A DNA stretch of 64,000 bases from Thelephora terrestris (GCA_015956445.1 WIUZ02000026.1:273501-337500); one strand, 5' to 3'; shown: positions 1-12,157, counted from the stretch's first letter. Translations and numbers: made by a program. Notes: a model not told the origin generated them from the sequence alone.

Positions 1-400
1 CATGTTCACCTGGAAGCCGAGTGCAGCGAGCAATTTCATCTGCTTCTTAATTTCGCGCCAGGCGCGATTTATGGCTGCCTCCGAACCATAAACACTGAGA
101 ACCCACCTTGTCTTGTCAAAGCGAACATATGCCCCGAATTGTCATAGCAGGTGGGCGAAACACCCATCACCCTGCCAGTTGATCGAAAACCTGTCCCAGA
201 CTTCTGGAACCTTGCCTTGAGCAATCTCCTCAATCTTCAGCTTCAGCGCCCCAACTGCTTTCGTGTCAATCCCAACCACCTGAATGAGACAACCCGGTGG
301 GTGCATGTACCTCGTTGCCATGATTTGAGCAGTTCGCTCGCGACCGTACTAAAGTTCCAGTCCATTGTAAATCTCCTTCTGAGCATTGTAATGTTGGGGG
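1..400 (-). pseudogene. decayed protein-coding fragment
   Basis: Read on the minus strand, one frame runs from about position 380 off the left edge. It contains recognisable stretches (for example QIMATRYMHPPGCLIQVVG and TRWVLSVYGSEAAINRAWR) but is broken by an in-frame TAG near 350 and a TGA near 146. The pattern of a basic, positively charged strand followed by a VYGS turn and an Ala/Arg helix resembles a KH-like RNA-binding segment seen in large fungal helicase or RING/IBR proteins; that comparison is from memory and weak. The fragment continues beyond the window, so its full size is unknown. The two stops make a working gene unlikely unless introns hide them. Confidence 0.35.
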
Positions 401-1470
401 GAATGAGAGTGAATATTGGCTGGAAAACGCGAGGAATAATCGTGCGTGTGTGGGGGCTAGGAAATCTAGCTCAGTGGCTTCCAACCACAGATACACCTTG
501 TCTGCCTTTTCCGACGTTTAGCCAGCACAACATGTTTGTGATTTGTTGTCGTTGCACCACCATTTAACATGGAGGCTTTCGCGCTGCGTTTTGGTGGTGG
601 CATGCTGGGATAGATCATCAGAAAAACCAATGGAAGATCCTGATGGGTTTTGAGGCTCATGAGGCGGGGAAATTCGTTTTGTTTTGTGTCCCATGCACCA
701 CCAAGGGCGTTGTTGATGATGGCCTGGTAAGTACCCCCGCTGCTGACGAGCCAGGAAGGTGAGCTTGCATCGGTATCTCCCGATGATCTCTGCTGAGTTT
801 GACTTTCCTAATTTATTCCTTGGTTTTTTCTATCTTAGGACTGATCGACTTCACCGCCTTCCGACTTGTGCTTGTGTGAGCCCCTTTACAAGAGGAAATG
901 TCTCTACTCTCATTTGAGCTGATCCTGATCGCCTCAGCAGGTTGAATCTAATTTTTTGATGATGGAGCCCCGAGCCGTCCCTCCCACTCAACCTTGATAA
1001 CTCCGATAACCACTTAACATATTAAGTAAGCAAAATAGAACAAAATATTACAAAAATTGTATATTGATAACTCCGCCTTGGAACGTTGAGGGGAAGGCAT
1101 TTTAAGACCTAGGATTCACAAAGGCCGTGTATCCAAACAAAAACTAGGTCTCATTGCTCAGATAGGGGCCGACGTGAAAGAGGAGTTATTACTCTGTGAC
1201 TTTTTGTCACGGTTTCTGATAAGTTTGGCTGGGAGACAGACCGTGGGACACGAACGTCATTGGTCGAAACTGAACGAACGCAACCTTAGATAGAGTCAAA
1301 CATGGTCTGTCTGCTGCACAGCCTGGTCTGTGCACAGATGACTAAGTCTCTTGGTAATAATATAAAAATAGAATGAGTTGTGCTGACCCATCCACAATAA
1401 CACAGCAAATGGCAACCGGGACAATTCTCTCACAGGTGATCATGCCTGTCACCATCTTTGGCTGGTGTTC
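401..1470. other. gene-free stretch
   Basis: No coding region is supported here; all open frames are short and unlike known proteins. A 12-base motif TTGATAACTCCG occurs twice (about 993 and 1064) around an AT-rich patch. Near 1424-1445 there is an inverted copy of the AGGTGATCA end motif of the palindrome that follows. Confidence 0.5.
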
Positions 1471-2371
1471 TACATCCGTAATGATCACCTGTGAAAGAAT
1501 TTATCCTGATGGGCACACGACCATCACCCAACCAGCAGGCAACTTGGTTTGCCACCTTCACTGCCCCACCAGCTGTGTTTTATTTTTCCATTCTTCTTGG
1601 TATGGTGACACACTTTGATGTGTTTGTGTGTGTTCCCACATGCTGGTCATGTTCTGTTCTTTTCTCTATTTTGCCTACTGGGTTGTGCCCCTGGACCTAG
1701 TGGCAAACACCACAGGTCCTTGGGTGTAGCTCAGGTCATGGTTGCACTCCACTTATGGACCTAGTTGCAAATGCGATGATGGGTCCATAGGTGTGGTGTG
1801 TTCATTTCTCTGTCCCTCTTCTGTGTTGTGCTCATGGGCTTGGTGGCACATACCACAGGTCCTTGAGTGTGGTGTGTTTTCTCCTCTGTTTTGCCTACTG
1901 GGTCATACCCAAGGACCTGTCAAATGCCACAGGTCCTTGGGTATGACCCAAAACAGAGAAACAGACACACCAAACTCAAGTACCTGTGGTGTGTGCCACC
2001 AGGCCCATGAGCACAACACAGAAGAGGAACAGAGAAATGAACACACCACACCTATGGACCCATCATCGCATTTGCAACTAGGTCCATAAGTGGAGTGCAA
2101 CCATGACCTGAGCTACACCCAAGGACCTGTGGTGTTTGCCACTAGGTCCAGGGGCACAACCCAGTAGGCAAAATAGAGAAAAGAACAGAACATGACCAGC
2201 ATGTGGGAACACACACAAACACATCAAAGTGTGTCACCATACCAAGAAGAATGGAAAAATAAAACACAGCTGGTGGGGCAGTGAAGGTGGCAAACCAAGT
2301 TGCCTGCTGGTTGAGTGATGGTCGTGTGCCCATCAGGATAAATTCTCTCACAGGTGATCATTATGGATGTG
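1471..2371. repeat. ~0.9-kb near-perfect palindrome (foldback element)
   Basis: The sequence reads almost the same on both strands around a centre near 1921. The left end ACATCCGTAATGATCACCTG is mirrored at 2351-2371 with one difference, and the inner blocks (TTTATCCTGATGGGCACACG, GGACCTAGTGGCAAACACCA) reappear inverted at 2320-2340 and 2130-2150. No protein is encoded: the open frames on each arm are mirror images. The same arm sequence, diverged, occurs at 11,068-11,190, and the inner blocks are tandemly amplified at 8,150-10,595, so this is the compact form of a local repeat family. Confidence 0.85.
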
Positions 2372-2379
2372 GACTTACA

Positions 2380-3520
2380 CCTTCCTCCTGTCTTGGGTGA
2401 CTCAAATCTTCCCCCAAGGCTCTAAAAATCACAGTATTGGATATGTGTACTTGATAAATGTTATGTTGTAAAGTGAGTCCTTGGGAGCGGTGGAAGCAGA
2501 TGGGGATGTTATACCAGTAGGCAGCCCCAGAGCCCATGAATACCTAAAGAAGTCATATCCCGCAATGCAAAGATGCATGTACAGGAAATTAGAAGGGATT
2601 GAGGCTCTCCTACCCCCTTGAGTTGGAGAGGAGGGCTGAGCTCCATCCACAAGACTCTAAAATTTCATCAATTGTGCAAGCCTTTCATATCTCTCCACCT
2701 GGGTGGGAGGGGTGAAAGAATTATGCCCATGATGAAGATTAAGAAGAAGATCATATCCCAGACAATCTATTTGCCTGGAATATAGTTCAGAGTACAGGCC
2801 CAGATATACAGGAGCTTCACTATAAGTGGGGGAACTTTTCTACCTTCCCACCCATGTGAGGAGGAGCTAAAGACTTGCACAGTCACCTAAAAACCTACAT
2901 CTGTTATCCACATGGTTTGGGTATTCCTCAGACGATTTCCTCCAACTTATGGAATTTTCGGAGCCTCGTGGATGAAGCTCAGCCCTCCTCTCCAACTCAA
3001 GAGGGTCGGAGGGCCTCAATCCCTTTCAAGCTCCTGTACACACATCTTTGTATTGTGGAATGTCTCTTCTATTCATGGGGATTTGTGCTGCCTACTAAGA
3101 TAGCACACAAATCGACTTCCATCCCTCCCAGCACCCACCCTACCCATCTTGGTGGAAAAGGGCTGGAGGCCAAACCTTTGTCGAAGAATCTTGAATTGTT
3201 TTTCCTGTACTATGGAAGATTTACAAGGTATTAGCGTCTACTTCTGTGATTTTCAGAGCCTTCTGGAACAATTTGGGTTATTTCCTCCCAACACACAGGA
3301 GGGCCCAACTCCAATCATGCAGGTCTCTTCCAAAGTTCCGGATTTCTCTTGAGAGTCCTGCTTGCTTCTATAGTAGTCTGGGAAATTTAGATATAATACT
3401 TTGATGGGCTCATACATTTGCCCAGTTCACCTTAGTGACCATGTGGAAATATCCCAAAGGTGGCCCACAGCTTTTTCCAAAAGTCATCTTGAATCCCTCC
3501 CCCCCATGCTTCTGAGTTGG
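2380..3520. repeat. diverged copies of the CTAAAAATCACAG repeat family
   Basis: The block GCTCTAAAAATCACAG at 2420 and its inverted counterparts (CTGTGATTTTCAGAGCC near 3242, CATCTTGAATCCC near 3485) match the better-preserved repeats at 5.4-6.35 kb and 12.85-13.58 kb. Copies lie in both orientations. Open frames here are not protein-like. The stretch up to the F-box promoter (3521-3850) shows nothing else I recognise. Confidence 0.6.
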
Positions 3521-3850
3521 TAAACGTTCGTAATCAAACTTGAAGAGAGTGGATACAATCACGTAGGCATATAACGGTCATCGCTCAAGAATCGGTACTT
3601 AACTGCCGAATTTTATCAACCACAAACAACTGACAAAAACCAACGGAACAGCCGGAGGGGGAGGAACATTGACAACGGAACTGATCGCAAATGGCCTTCA
3701 TGGGGTAAAGCAACCCCGGATTTACAGTGGGCAACAGTCTCAGCCAAAAGTCGATCAGTTGACAACAAGACCCCCCTCCTTGCCGTTGCGGGGATCACAA
3801 TGTGCGACCCCACGAAATCACATCAATGACAACCAAATCACAAATGAATA

Positions 3851-3862
3851 GTATATATATAA
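3851..3862 (+). promoter_or_regulatory. TATA-box-like element of the F-box gene
   Basis: GTATATATATAA lies about 50 bp upstream of the ATG at 3911. It is the only such element in the local upstream region and supports that ATG as the start. Confidence 0.5.
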
Positions 3863-3910
3863 TGAGTTGATCTTGGCTGCTGGTCAACCACAGTCCAGTT
3901 AACAACTGTC

Positions 3911-5183
3911 ATGTCGCCTCCCTTCCTTGCACAGGAGCTTCTGGACCATATAGCTGACTACCTTCACGACGATCGTGAGTCACTTCAGGGATGCTCCCTT
4001 GTCTCCAAGTCATGGGTCTCAAGAACCCGCAAGCACCTGTTTGCATATGTCACTTTCAGGACCGGCGAAAACTTACAGCTGTGGAAGCATACGTTCCCCG
4101 ATCCACTCTCCTCTCCAGGCCACCACACCCGGTTTCTCTGCATTAGCTCGGTCTATGCCGTGTTGGAAGATAAAGGGGCAAGCTGGATCCAGGCTTTCTC
4201 AAATGTTCATTCCTTCAAGGTCTACACCGGGGAGAAAAACCTTGACATTCCAGGAGTCATCCCCTTCATTTCCCTTGTCCCATTCCATGGATTCTCCGCC
4301 GCCCTCGAATCGCTCACCATCGGGATCCACGACTTGCCCTGTGAAGAAGTGCTGGAGTTTATCTTGTCTTTCCCACTTTTGAAGGATTTAGATGTCATCA
4401 GATTGGGAGACCAAGGGGAAGATTTGGAAGAGGACCAAATGAACCTCCAGATTCCGTCGGCCTTCCCTCCACTCTCTGGGACCTTGGATCTCACGGCAGT
4501 CCGTGATAATCTCCTCGACTTTTCAGTCAATAAACTATTGAAGCTGCCCAATGGGATCCACTTCAAGAGGCTTCGCCTATGGCACAGAGACATAGGGGAT
4601 GCAAGTGAAAGGAACGTTGCTGCCATAAGGGACCTCATTGACCAGTGTTCCCCAACACTCAAAGACCTTTGCATCTGCTTTGATGGTGGGGTTATGCAAC
4701 ACCTGTCCACTGTAACATTTCTCAGATTAGTTTCTTTACTCAGAGACCTCAAGCTTGGAGGCTGGAAATGCAAACAACTTTTTCCTCGATCTCTCCATGG
4801 CAAAATACCTGGAATCTTTGACACTCCGTCCATGGGCATTGAATGTTGGGTGGGTCATCAGAACTCTCAAAACTGTCCCCAGCAATCACAAAACTATCAA
4901 GATCAGAGTTGTGTATGATATTGTATTTGTCGACCGTCCGGTCAGGGGTCTACAGTTCGGGGATGCAGTTGACCCTATCATCTTTGGACAGTGGTTGAAA
5001 CTCGATGGACTGGTTGTCCACCTCTGGGAGTCAAGCAAAATCACCACCAAAGTTTTTTGTCACGACCGGCTATGGCAACCCTGGGGGGTAGAGGTGGCAA
5101 CTAGGGCTCTGTTGCCAGAGGCAACAAGCAGAGGGCTTGTTGTGGTGGAGAGGTTCCATCACAGACTTTGGTTCTATGATTAG
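3911..5183 (+). CDS. F-box protein, probably interrupted by one frameshift
   Basis: The N-terminus (residues about 4-50; AQELLDHIADYLHDD, CSLVSKSWVSRTRKHLF) is a typical Agaricomycete F-box: the Leu-rich start, CSLVSKSW core and R-x-x-L-F end. F-box proteins link substrates to SCF ubiquitin ligases via Skp1; the rest of the protein is a leucine-rich-like substrate region in such families. The frame open from 3911 runs to 4918, but from about 4775 the more protein-like frame is the next one (NNFFLDLSMAKYLESLTLRP onward), ending with TAG at 5183. A single extra A in GCAAACAAC at 4771-4779 would account for this, giving about 424 codons if absent. Either the gene is a young pseudogene or the base is an assembly error; a very short intron is less likely. 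It is the only non-transposon-like gene in the first 19 kb. Confidence 0.75.
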
Positions 5184-5389
5184 GGGTAGGCACTTTTGCT
5201 CGGTTGTGTCCTCTTCTGACATTTGGGCTTATTGGTTCAGCCTTTGTGACTGGTGTCCAAAGCCACACCCTGCTCAAACCAAAACTGCTCATCGGTCCCA
5301 ATAGAATTTTGATTTTGTTTGATTAAAGGGTGACTTAGGACTGTGAGTTAGAACAACAACATTTAATCTCCCCCAGGAAGACTTGAATA

Positions 5390-6350
5390 TCATAGAGGAC
5401 ATCTGTGGGATCAATCCCCACCCACTCTGAAGAAAATTGGCGGACCGGTTTTCGAGATATTTCCACATCTTTACCAGGAGGAAAAGTGTCCTCTGGGCAA
5501 ATGTATGAGTGCATTAGAGTCCCATAGTAGGGTTCCCTAGACTACTATAGGGCCAAGGAGGACCTTCCAGGAGAAATCCAGAATTTTGGAGGTGTCCTGC
5601 ATGATTTGACTTTGTGCCTCCTGTGTGTTGGGGAGGGGGTGACCCAAATGGTTCCACAATGCTCTAAAAATCACAGAAGTGGACACATACACCTTGTAGA
5701 TGCTCATAAGGATGGGGGAGAGGGTTTCAGGATTTTTAGGCAAAGGTCTGGACCTCCTGTTTGGACATTTCCATATGCTCACCAGGGGGAACTGGGCAAA
5801 TGTGTGAGCACATCAGGGTCCAGTATCCACATTCCCCAGACTACTATAGCACCAAGGAGGACCTTCCAGGAGAGATCAAGAATTTTGGAGGTGTCCTGCA
5901 TGATTGGATCCCCTTGTGGGTGTTGGGAGGGGGTGACCCAAATGGTTCCACAATGCTCTAAAAATCACAGAAGTGAACACATATACCTTGTAGATGCTCA
6001 TGAGGATGGGAGAGAAGGATTAAAGATTTTTGGGCAAAGGTCTGGCCCTCCTGTTTGGACATTTCCACATGCTCACCAGGGGGAACTGGGAAAATGTATG
6101 AGCACATCAAGGTCCCATGTCTGCATTCCCCAAGCTACTATAGCACCAAGGAGGACCTTCCAGGAGAGATCAAGAATTTTGGAGGTGTCCTGCATGATTG
6201 GACCCCCTTGTGGGTGTTGGGAGGGGGTGACCCAAATGGTTCCACAATGCTCTAAAAATCACAGAAGTGAACACATATATCTCTTAGATGCTCATAAGCA
6301 TGGGGGAGAGGGATTCAGGATTTTTGGGCCCAGACCTTTACCACCAAGAT
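5390..6350. repeat. ~296-bp tandem repeat, about three units
   Basis: The block ACCAAGGAGGACCTTCCAGG starts at about 5552, 5852 and 6146, and GCTCTAAAAATCACAGAAGT follows in each unit. Period is 294-300 bp, a near multiple of three, which keeps a 750-nt frame open through it (5606-6361) without any sign of a real protein. A second copy of about 2.5 units lies at 12,850-13,580, including the same start (AGAGGACATCTGTGGGATCA). Confidence 0.85.
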
Positions 6351-7914
6351 GGGTGCAATGAATGGTCAGGAGGCATGGGGGTGGATTTGAAATGCTGCAA
6401 CCAGTGAGCAGGACAGAGAGCACATCTCACAGTTCCAAGCCCTATGTACAAGGAGCCTGGATAGACTTGAGGTTGTCCCACCCTTGTTGGCTGGGAGAGG
6501 AGGGGCCTTGAATGACTGGGCCTTGGCAACTCTAGGGGGTTGGTTATGAGGCACACTGGTTATCCGCACAGGATAGGATACAACTAGAGAATGCAGAGGC
6601 AGAAAGTCAGCAACATGAGGAGTTTAGTGTGGATATTTTCCCATCCTGCTCTCTTTGAGAGGGCGGGTTGAGATGATTCCACAAGGGACTAAAAATCACA
6701 GGAGTGCATGTACACACTCAACAGACCTTACAAACTGTGGGGACAAAGAATCCAGGGTTTTTGTACAAACATCTGGTCCTCCATCTCCCACCCAGCAAGA
6801 TGGGAGACTTGAAGGTGAGAATGGCAAGACAGATCACAAGAACCTAGGAGACGAAATACAAGATAATAAGGGGACCACAGGGAAACTCTAACGGTACTGC
6901 TAGGCTTCAAGAGAGAAGAAGAAGAAAGAGGAAAAGGAGAGAGAAGCTGGCTGCTTGATTGGGATAAAGGTATTTAGTATTTAGATATATATAAAAGTAG
7001 GAAAGCTCTGAGAAGCCAAGGGATAGAGAAGAAATGAACAAAGGGAAGCTGATAAAAAAGAGAGGAGGGGAGAGATCACATTAGACAGAAGAGAAAAGTA
7101 GGAGCAAGACGTGTGGCTGAGAAATAAACCAAAAGTATTAGTAGCTAGAGAGCATAAATGGTGCAGAGAGGAGGTGTGAAAATGTTGGGGAATGCACAAA
7201 GGTGATGGGAAATAAAACCACCACTAAGGGAGAATGTGAGTTGCAGATATTGACTGTGGGTCTAGAGTTGCAGGTCAGGAACACAGATCACAGGTGGGAG
7301 ATGATGAATGCAGGTCCAGGGGGTTAAAGATGAAACTGAAATACTACAAAGAGAGTAGAACAAAGAAACAATAATAGTCAGACAGATGGAAGGGATATAG
7401 AAGTGTGAGAAGGCAGAAAAAAGGTGGGGCCAGTTCATAAAGAGACAAACAAAGAGAAAGAAAGGCTGTGCCTAGTCAGGATGGTGGACAGGTCTTGGTG
7501 ACATTTTGTAAGCCTCCTGTGGCAGCTGTTGAGGGTGAGATAAGGTAGTGTTCAGCCCCATCTTTGAATAGATGCATGACAATGTATGGGACATACTACA
7601 TCCAGGGACCAGCTGTGTCTGCAATTCAATTGGTGAATATAGGGAGAAAAATACATCATACCGATGCCAAGCTGTGTCTGCAACTCAGTCAATGGGTATT
7701 TAGCTTCTTAGAGTCAATAGTAAAAATCACTACATCTCTGAAATTTCAGGAACAGTCCAAGCCAATTGCAGATGCAACTTGGCCTTTGAGACTGAAAAGA
7801 AATGTAAATCCTGAACAATGCAGAGGAATTTGGAAGTAATGTGTGAAAACATAAACAAATTCTCAGCCTCCAGCAACTTGACTTTTGGTAAGATACCACA
7901 TTCAAGCACATAAA
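6351..7914. other. gene-free stretch with a purine-rich tract
   Basis: No gene supported. A diverged end of the 296-bp family lies near 6,670-6,720. From 6,905 to 7,160 the plus strand is strongly purine-rich (runs of GAGAAGAAG), and 7,380-7,480 is similar. The rest resembles nothing I recognise. Confidence 0.5.
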
Positions 7915-10595
7915 TATGAAAAGTGCCAGCTTCATGGGGTGTTAGACATGCTGGGCTTTCTGTACAGAATCTGGCATAGAAAAGGCGTATGAAATCCACC
8001 CTTATGTGCACAGAGACAAAACCAATTGCTTCAGCAACCTAGTCTTTGGTGAGCACCACCTTCCAGCACAAAAATGTGCAAAGCTCCAGCTTCCTGGGGG
8101 CATAGACATGCTGGGCTTTACACAAGGTATGGCAGGGAAGGGTAGAAAAAACACACCACACCTCAGAACCCATCGTGTTTGCAACTAGGTCCATCAGTGG
8201 GATGCAACCATGGCCTGACTACACCCAAGGACCTGTGGCATTTGCCTCTAGGCCCAGGAGCATAAGCCAGTAGGCAAACAAAGAAACAGGCACATCACAC
8301 TCAAGTACCTGTGGTATATGCCACCAGGTCCATGAGCATAACACAAAAGAGAAAGAGAGGAATAAACACACCACACCTCAGAACCTGTTGCGTTTGCAAC
8401 TAGGTCCATCAGTGAGATGCAACCATGGCCTGACTACACCCAAGGGCCTGTGGCGTTTGCCTCTAGGCCCAGGGGCATAAGCCAGTAGGCAAACAAAAAA
8501 ACAGACACATCACACTCAGGTACCTGTGGTATGTGCCACCAGGTCCATGAGCATAACAGAGAAGAGAAAGAGAGGAATAAACACACCACACCTCAGAACC
8601 TGTTGCGTTTGCAACTAGGTCCATCAGTGAGATGCAACCATGGCCTGACTACACCCAAGGGCCTGTGGCGTTTGCCTCTAGGCCCAGGGGCATAAGCCAG
8701 TAGGCAAACAAAGAAACAGACACATCACACTCAGGTACCTGTGGTATGTGCCACCAGGTCCATGAGCATAACAGAGAAGAGAAAGAGAGGAATAAACACA
8801 CCACACCTCAGAACCTGTTGCGTCTGCAACTAGGTCCATCAGTGGGATGCAACCATGGCCTGACTACACCCAAGGACCTGTGGCGTTTGCCTCTAGGCCC
8901 AGGGGCATAAGCCAGTAGGCAAACAAAGAAACAGACACATCACACTCAGGTACCTGTGGTATGTGCCACCAGGTCCATGAGCATAACAGAGAAGAGAAAG
9001 AGAGGAATAAACACACCACACCTCAGAACCTGTTGCGTCTGCAACTAGGTCCATCAGTGGGATGCAACCATGGCCTGACTACACCCAAGGACCTGTGGCG
9101 TTTGCCTCTAGGCCCAGGGGCATAAGCCAGTAGGCAAACAAAAAAACAGACACATCACACTCAGGTACCTGTGGTATGTGCCACCAGGTCCATGAGCATA
9201 ACAGAGAAGAGAAAGAGAGGAATAAACACACCACACCTCAGAACCTGTTGCGTTTGCAACTAGGTCCATCAGTGAGATGCAACCATGGCCTGACTACACC
9301 CAAGGGCCTGTGGCGTTTGCCTCTAGGCCCAGGGGCATAAGCCAGTAGGCAAACAAAAAAACAGACACATCACACTCAGGTACCTGTGGTATGTGCCACC
9401 AGGTCCATGAGCATAACAGAGAAGAGAAAACAGAGAAGTAAATGCATCACACCCAGGAACCTATCGCGTCTGCAACTAGGTCCCCAAGCCTTGGGTGAGA
9501 CACTATCTTCCAGCACATTAATGTGCAAAGCTCCAGCTTCCTGGGGGTATAGACGTGCTGGGCTTTACACAAGGTATGGCAGGGAAGGGTAGAAAAAACA
9601 CACCACACCTCAGAACCCATCGCGTTTGCAACTAGGTCCATCAGTGGGATGCAACCATGGCCTGACTACACCCAAGGACCTGTGGCGTTTGCCTCTAGGC
9701 CCAGGGGCATAAGCCAGTAGGCAAACGAAAAAACAGACACATCACACTCAGGTACCTGTGGTATGTGCCACCAGGTCCATGAGCATAACAGAGAAGAGAA
9801 AACAGAGAAGTAAATGCATCACACTTCAGAACCTGTTGCGTCTGCAACTAGGTCCATCAGTGAGATGCAACCATGGCCTGACTACACCCAAGGACCTGTG
9901 GCGTTTGCCTCTAGGCCCAGGGGCATAAGCCAGTAGGCAAACAAAGAAACAGACACATCACACTCAGGTACCTGTGGTATGTGCCACCAGGTCCATGAGC
10001 ATAACAGAGAAGAGAAAACAGAGAAGTAAATGCATCACACTTCAGAACCTGTTGCGTCTGCAACTAGGTCCATCAGTGAGATGCAACCATGGCCTGACTA
10101 CACCCAAGGACCTGTGGCGTTTGCCTCTAGGCCCAGGGGCATAAGCCAGTAGGCAAACAAAGAAACAGACACATCACACTCAGGTACCTGTGGTATGTGC
10201 CACCAGGTCCATGAGCATAACAGAGAAGAGAAAGAGAGGAATAAACACACCACACCTCAGAACCTGTTGCGTCTGCAACTAGGTCCATCAGTGGGATGCA
10301 ACCATGGCCTGACTACACCCAAGGACCTGTGGCGTTTGCCTCTAGGCCCAGGGGCATAAGCCAGTAGGCAAACAAAAAAACAGACACATCACACTCAGGT
10401 ACCTGTGGTATGTGCCACCAGGTCCATGAGCATAACAGAGAAGAGAAAACAGAGAAGTAAATGCATCACACCTCAGAACCTGTTGCGTCTGCAACTAGGT
10501 CCATCAGTGGGATGCAACCATGGCCTGACTACACCCAAGGACCTGTGGCGTTTGCCTCTAGGCCCAGGGGCATAAGCCAGTAGGCAAAAAAACAG
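7915..10595. repeat. 215-bp tandem array, about 12 units
   Basis: The block CCACACCTCAGAACCTGTTG recurs at 8371, 8586, 8801, 9016 and 9231, exactly 215 bp apart, and continues to about 10,590. Each unit has GCAACTAGGTCCATCAGTG, ACACCCAAGG.CCTGTGG and GTATGTGCCACCAGGTCCAT. One unit near 9,480 is cut short and joined to a copy of the sequence that opens the array (CCAGCTTCCTGGGGG, 8088 and 9533), so a longer segment duplicated once before the 215-bp expansion. The unit corresponds to the inner blocks of the palindrome at 1471-2371. Confidence 0.9.
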
Positions 10596-10900
10596 AAAAG
10601 CACATGTCAAAACCATGTGAAACACAAGAAAACATAAAAAACGCGTTTTTCATGTGTTAAAGCATGAAAAAACGCGTCATAACATGACCTGACACCAAAA
10701 AGGCATGAACAGAACAGGTTGAACATATGAAAACATAAAAAACGCGTTTTTTCCATGTCACAGCACAAAAAAAAACGCGTTTTTTGTGCATTGACATGGA
10801 AAAAGCGTGTCATGGTATGGCACAATACCAAAGAAACCTAAAAGACACGAAAAAACACGTTAATTTGAAGCAAAAAATGAAAAAAACACGTACAAAACAC
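10596..10900. other. AT-rich segment with repeated ACGCGT/ACACGT palindromes
   Basis: At least four ACGCGT hexamers (near 10,641, 10,671, 10,742, 10,777) sit between A-runs and T-runs, then decay to ACACGT. The spacing is irregular (about 30-70 bp). ACGCGT is the core of the fungal MCB element, but no gene start lies nearby, so a transcriptional role is not supported. Confidence 0.5.
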
Positions 10901-10959
10901 AAGGCAGGACATAAAGAAAATAGAATTGACTCACCACAACAGAGAAAGAGAATAAACAC

Positions 10960-11200
10960 CACATATCATGTGGACTTCACCACATCAGAGGGTGGAAGTC
11001 ACCACATCAGGTGTGGGACACCAGGTAGTGGTGATGACGGGCGAGAGCAAGAGTGGTTGATGGGATCAATGATCACATGTGACAGAATTTATCCTGATCG
11101 GTGAACGCGCGTTGCCCGAGCGGCGGGCAACTTGTTTTGCCACCTTCACGGCCCCACCAGCTGTGTTGTATTTATTTTCATTCTTCTCATTGTCCTGTAG
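10960..11200 (+). repeat. diverged arm of the palindromic repeat family
   Basis: ATGATCACATGTGACAGAATTTATCCTGATCGG at 11,068-11,100 followed by GCAACTTG.TTTGCCACCTTC and GCCCCACCAGCTGTGTT matches the left arm of the palindrome (1481-1580). Together with the 215-bp array it forms the expanded version of that element. Confidence 0.75.
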
Positions 11201-11268
11201 TTGTCAACCCAGTGAACGAAAAAAAAATTAAAAAAATTAGAAAAAATTCCAGGACATGGGAAATAACA

Positions 11269-11578
11269 AACGCGGTCGATCCCGCTAAACGCGCCCTCGA
11301 ACGAACGAGAATTGAACGAGGAATGCCTTATTTTCGCCCTGGTTTAAGTTGGCATTGCCAGCTCACCCGCGCGGATTGATGGGATTGATCGAGGTTGCCC
11401 TTTTGGGAAGACATGGCTTCCCCACCAGGTATTCCCAAAAAGGCAGGCACGTTCAATCAATCCCATCAATTCGCGCGGGTGAGCTGGCAATGCCAACTCA
11501 AACCCAGGGCGAAAATCTGGCATTCCTCATTCAATTCTCGTTCGTTCGAGGGCGCGTTTAGCGGGATCGACTGCGTTT
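11269..11578. repeat. ~310-bp foldback (MITE-like inverted repeat)
   Basis: The left arm starts AAACGCGGTCGATCCCGC (11,269) and the right arm ends GCGGGATCGACTGCGTTT (11,578). CTCGAACGAACGAGAATTGA, TTGGCATTGCCAGCTCACCC and TTGATGGGATTGAT are each mirrored, with the centre near 11,423. No coding capacity. I could not fix a target-site duplication. Confidence 0.8.
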
Positions 11579-12157
11579 CTCGTTCTCTATATGTCCATAT
11601 TTTTTTAAAATTTTATTTCAAACATTTTTTCCCCAATCTTCGGAGGGCAGCCAAGGCCTGACATGAATAATTGCCAATCTGGATAACCCATGGTTGTGTC
11701 TGGCAGGTTATGATGTGGACACGGATTATTGTGGGTTCAGGTCTTGTGAGCATAGGCACAAGTGGGGGCAGACCGGTCACAGGTCTGCATGGGTCTGCTT
11801 GTACTATATCAGCAGTACGAGTAAGGCCTGTGGACAGCAACAACACAATATATCTGGACCTAGCACAATATAGGTCTGTACAATTTTGCATTTGGTCACT
11901 TGATATTGTGAAACTAGGTATTGGCCATAATGTCATATATACTGTACAAGAAGAAGTTGCTCTCTGGCAGAGAGCACATCAGCAAACTCACGTGCGACTT
12001 CTGCGACTTCTGCCGCTTTCAACGCTTATCACTAACTTCATAGGTCGAGGGTTCTTTTGGTTCACTTCAGAGTCCTCTTTTGCATGCACTTCCGAGATTT
12101 ATTTCTCCACTTTCAGAAGTGGTTTCAAAGTGACACATAAGTCAAATAAAAAGTGAG
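11579..12157. other. unrecognised stretch with a 161-codon open frame
   Basis: A plus-strand frame is open from 11,671 to 12,156 and a minus one overlaps it, but neither resembles a protein family I know and composition is not coding-like. I do not call a gene here. Confidence 0.4.

Noticed and set aside
5606-6361. A 251-codon open frame on the plus strand
   Set aside because: It runs through tandem units whose length is close to a multiple of three, so the frame stays open by arithmetic. The product is just the same segment repeated and resembles no protein.
8150-10595. CRISPR-like array
   Set aside because: The repeats are 215 bp, directly adjacent, without unique spacers, in a eukaryotic context; this is a satellite-type array.
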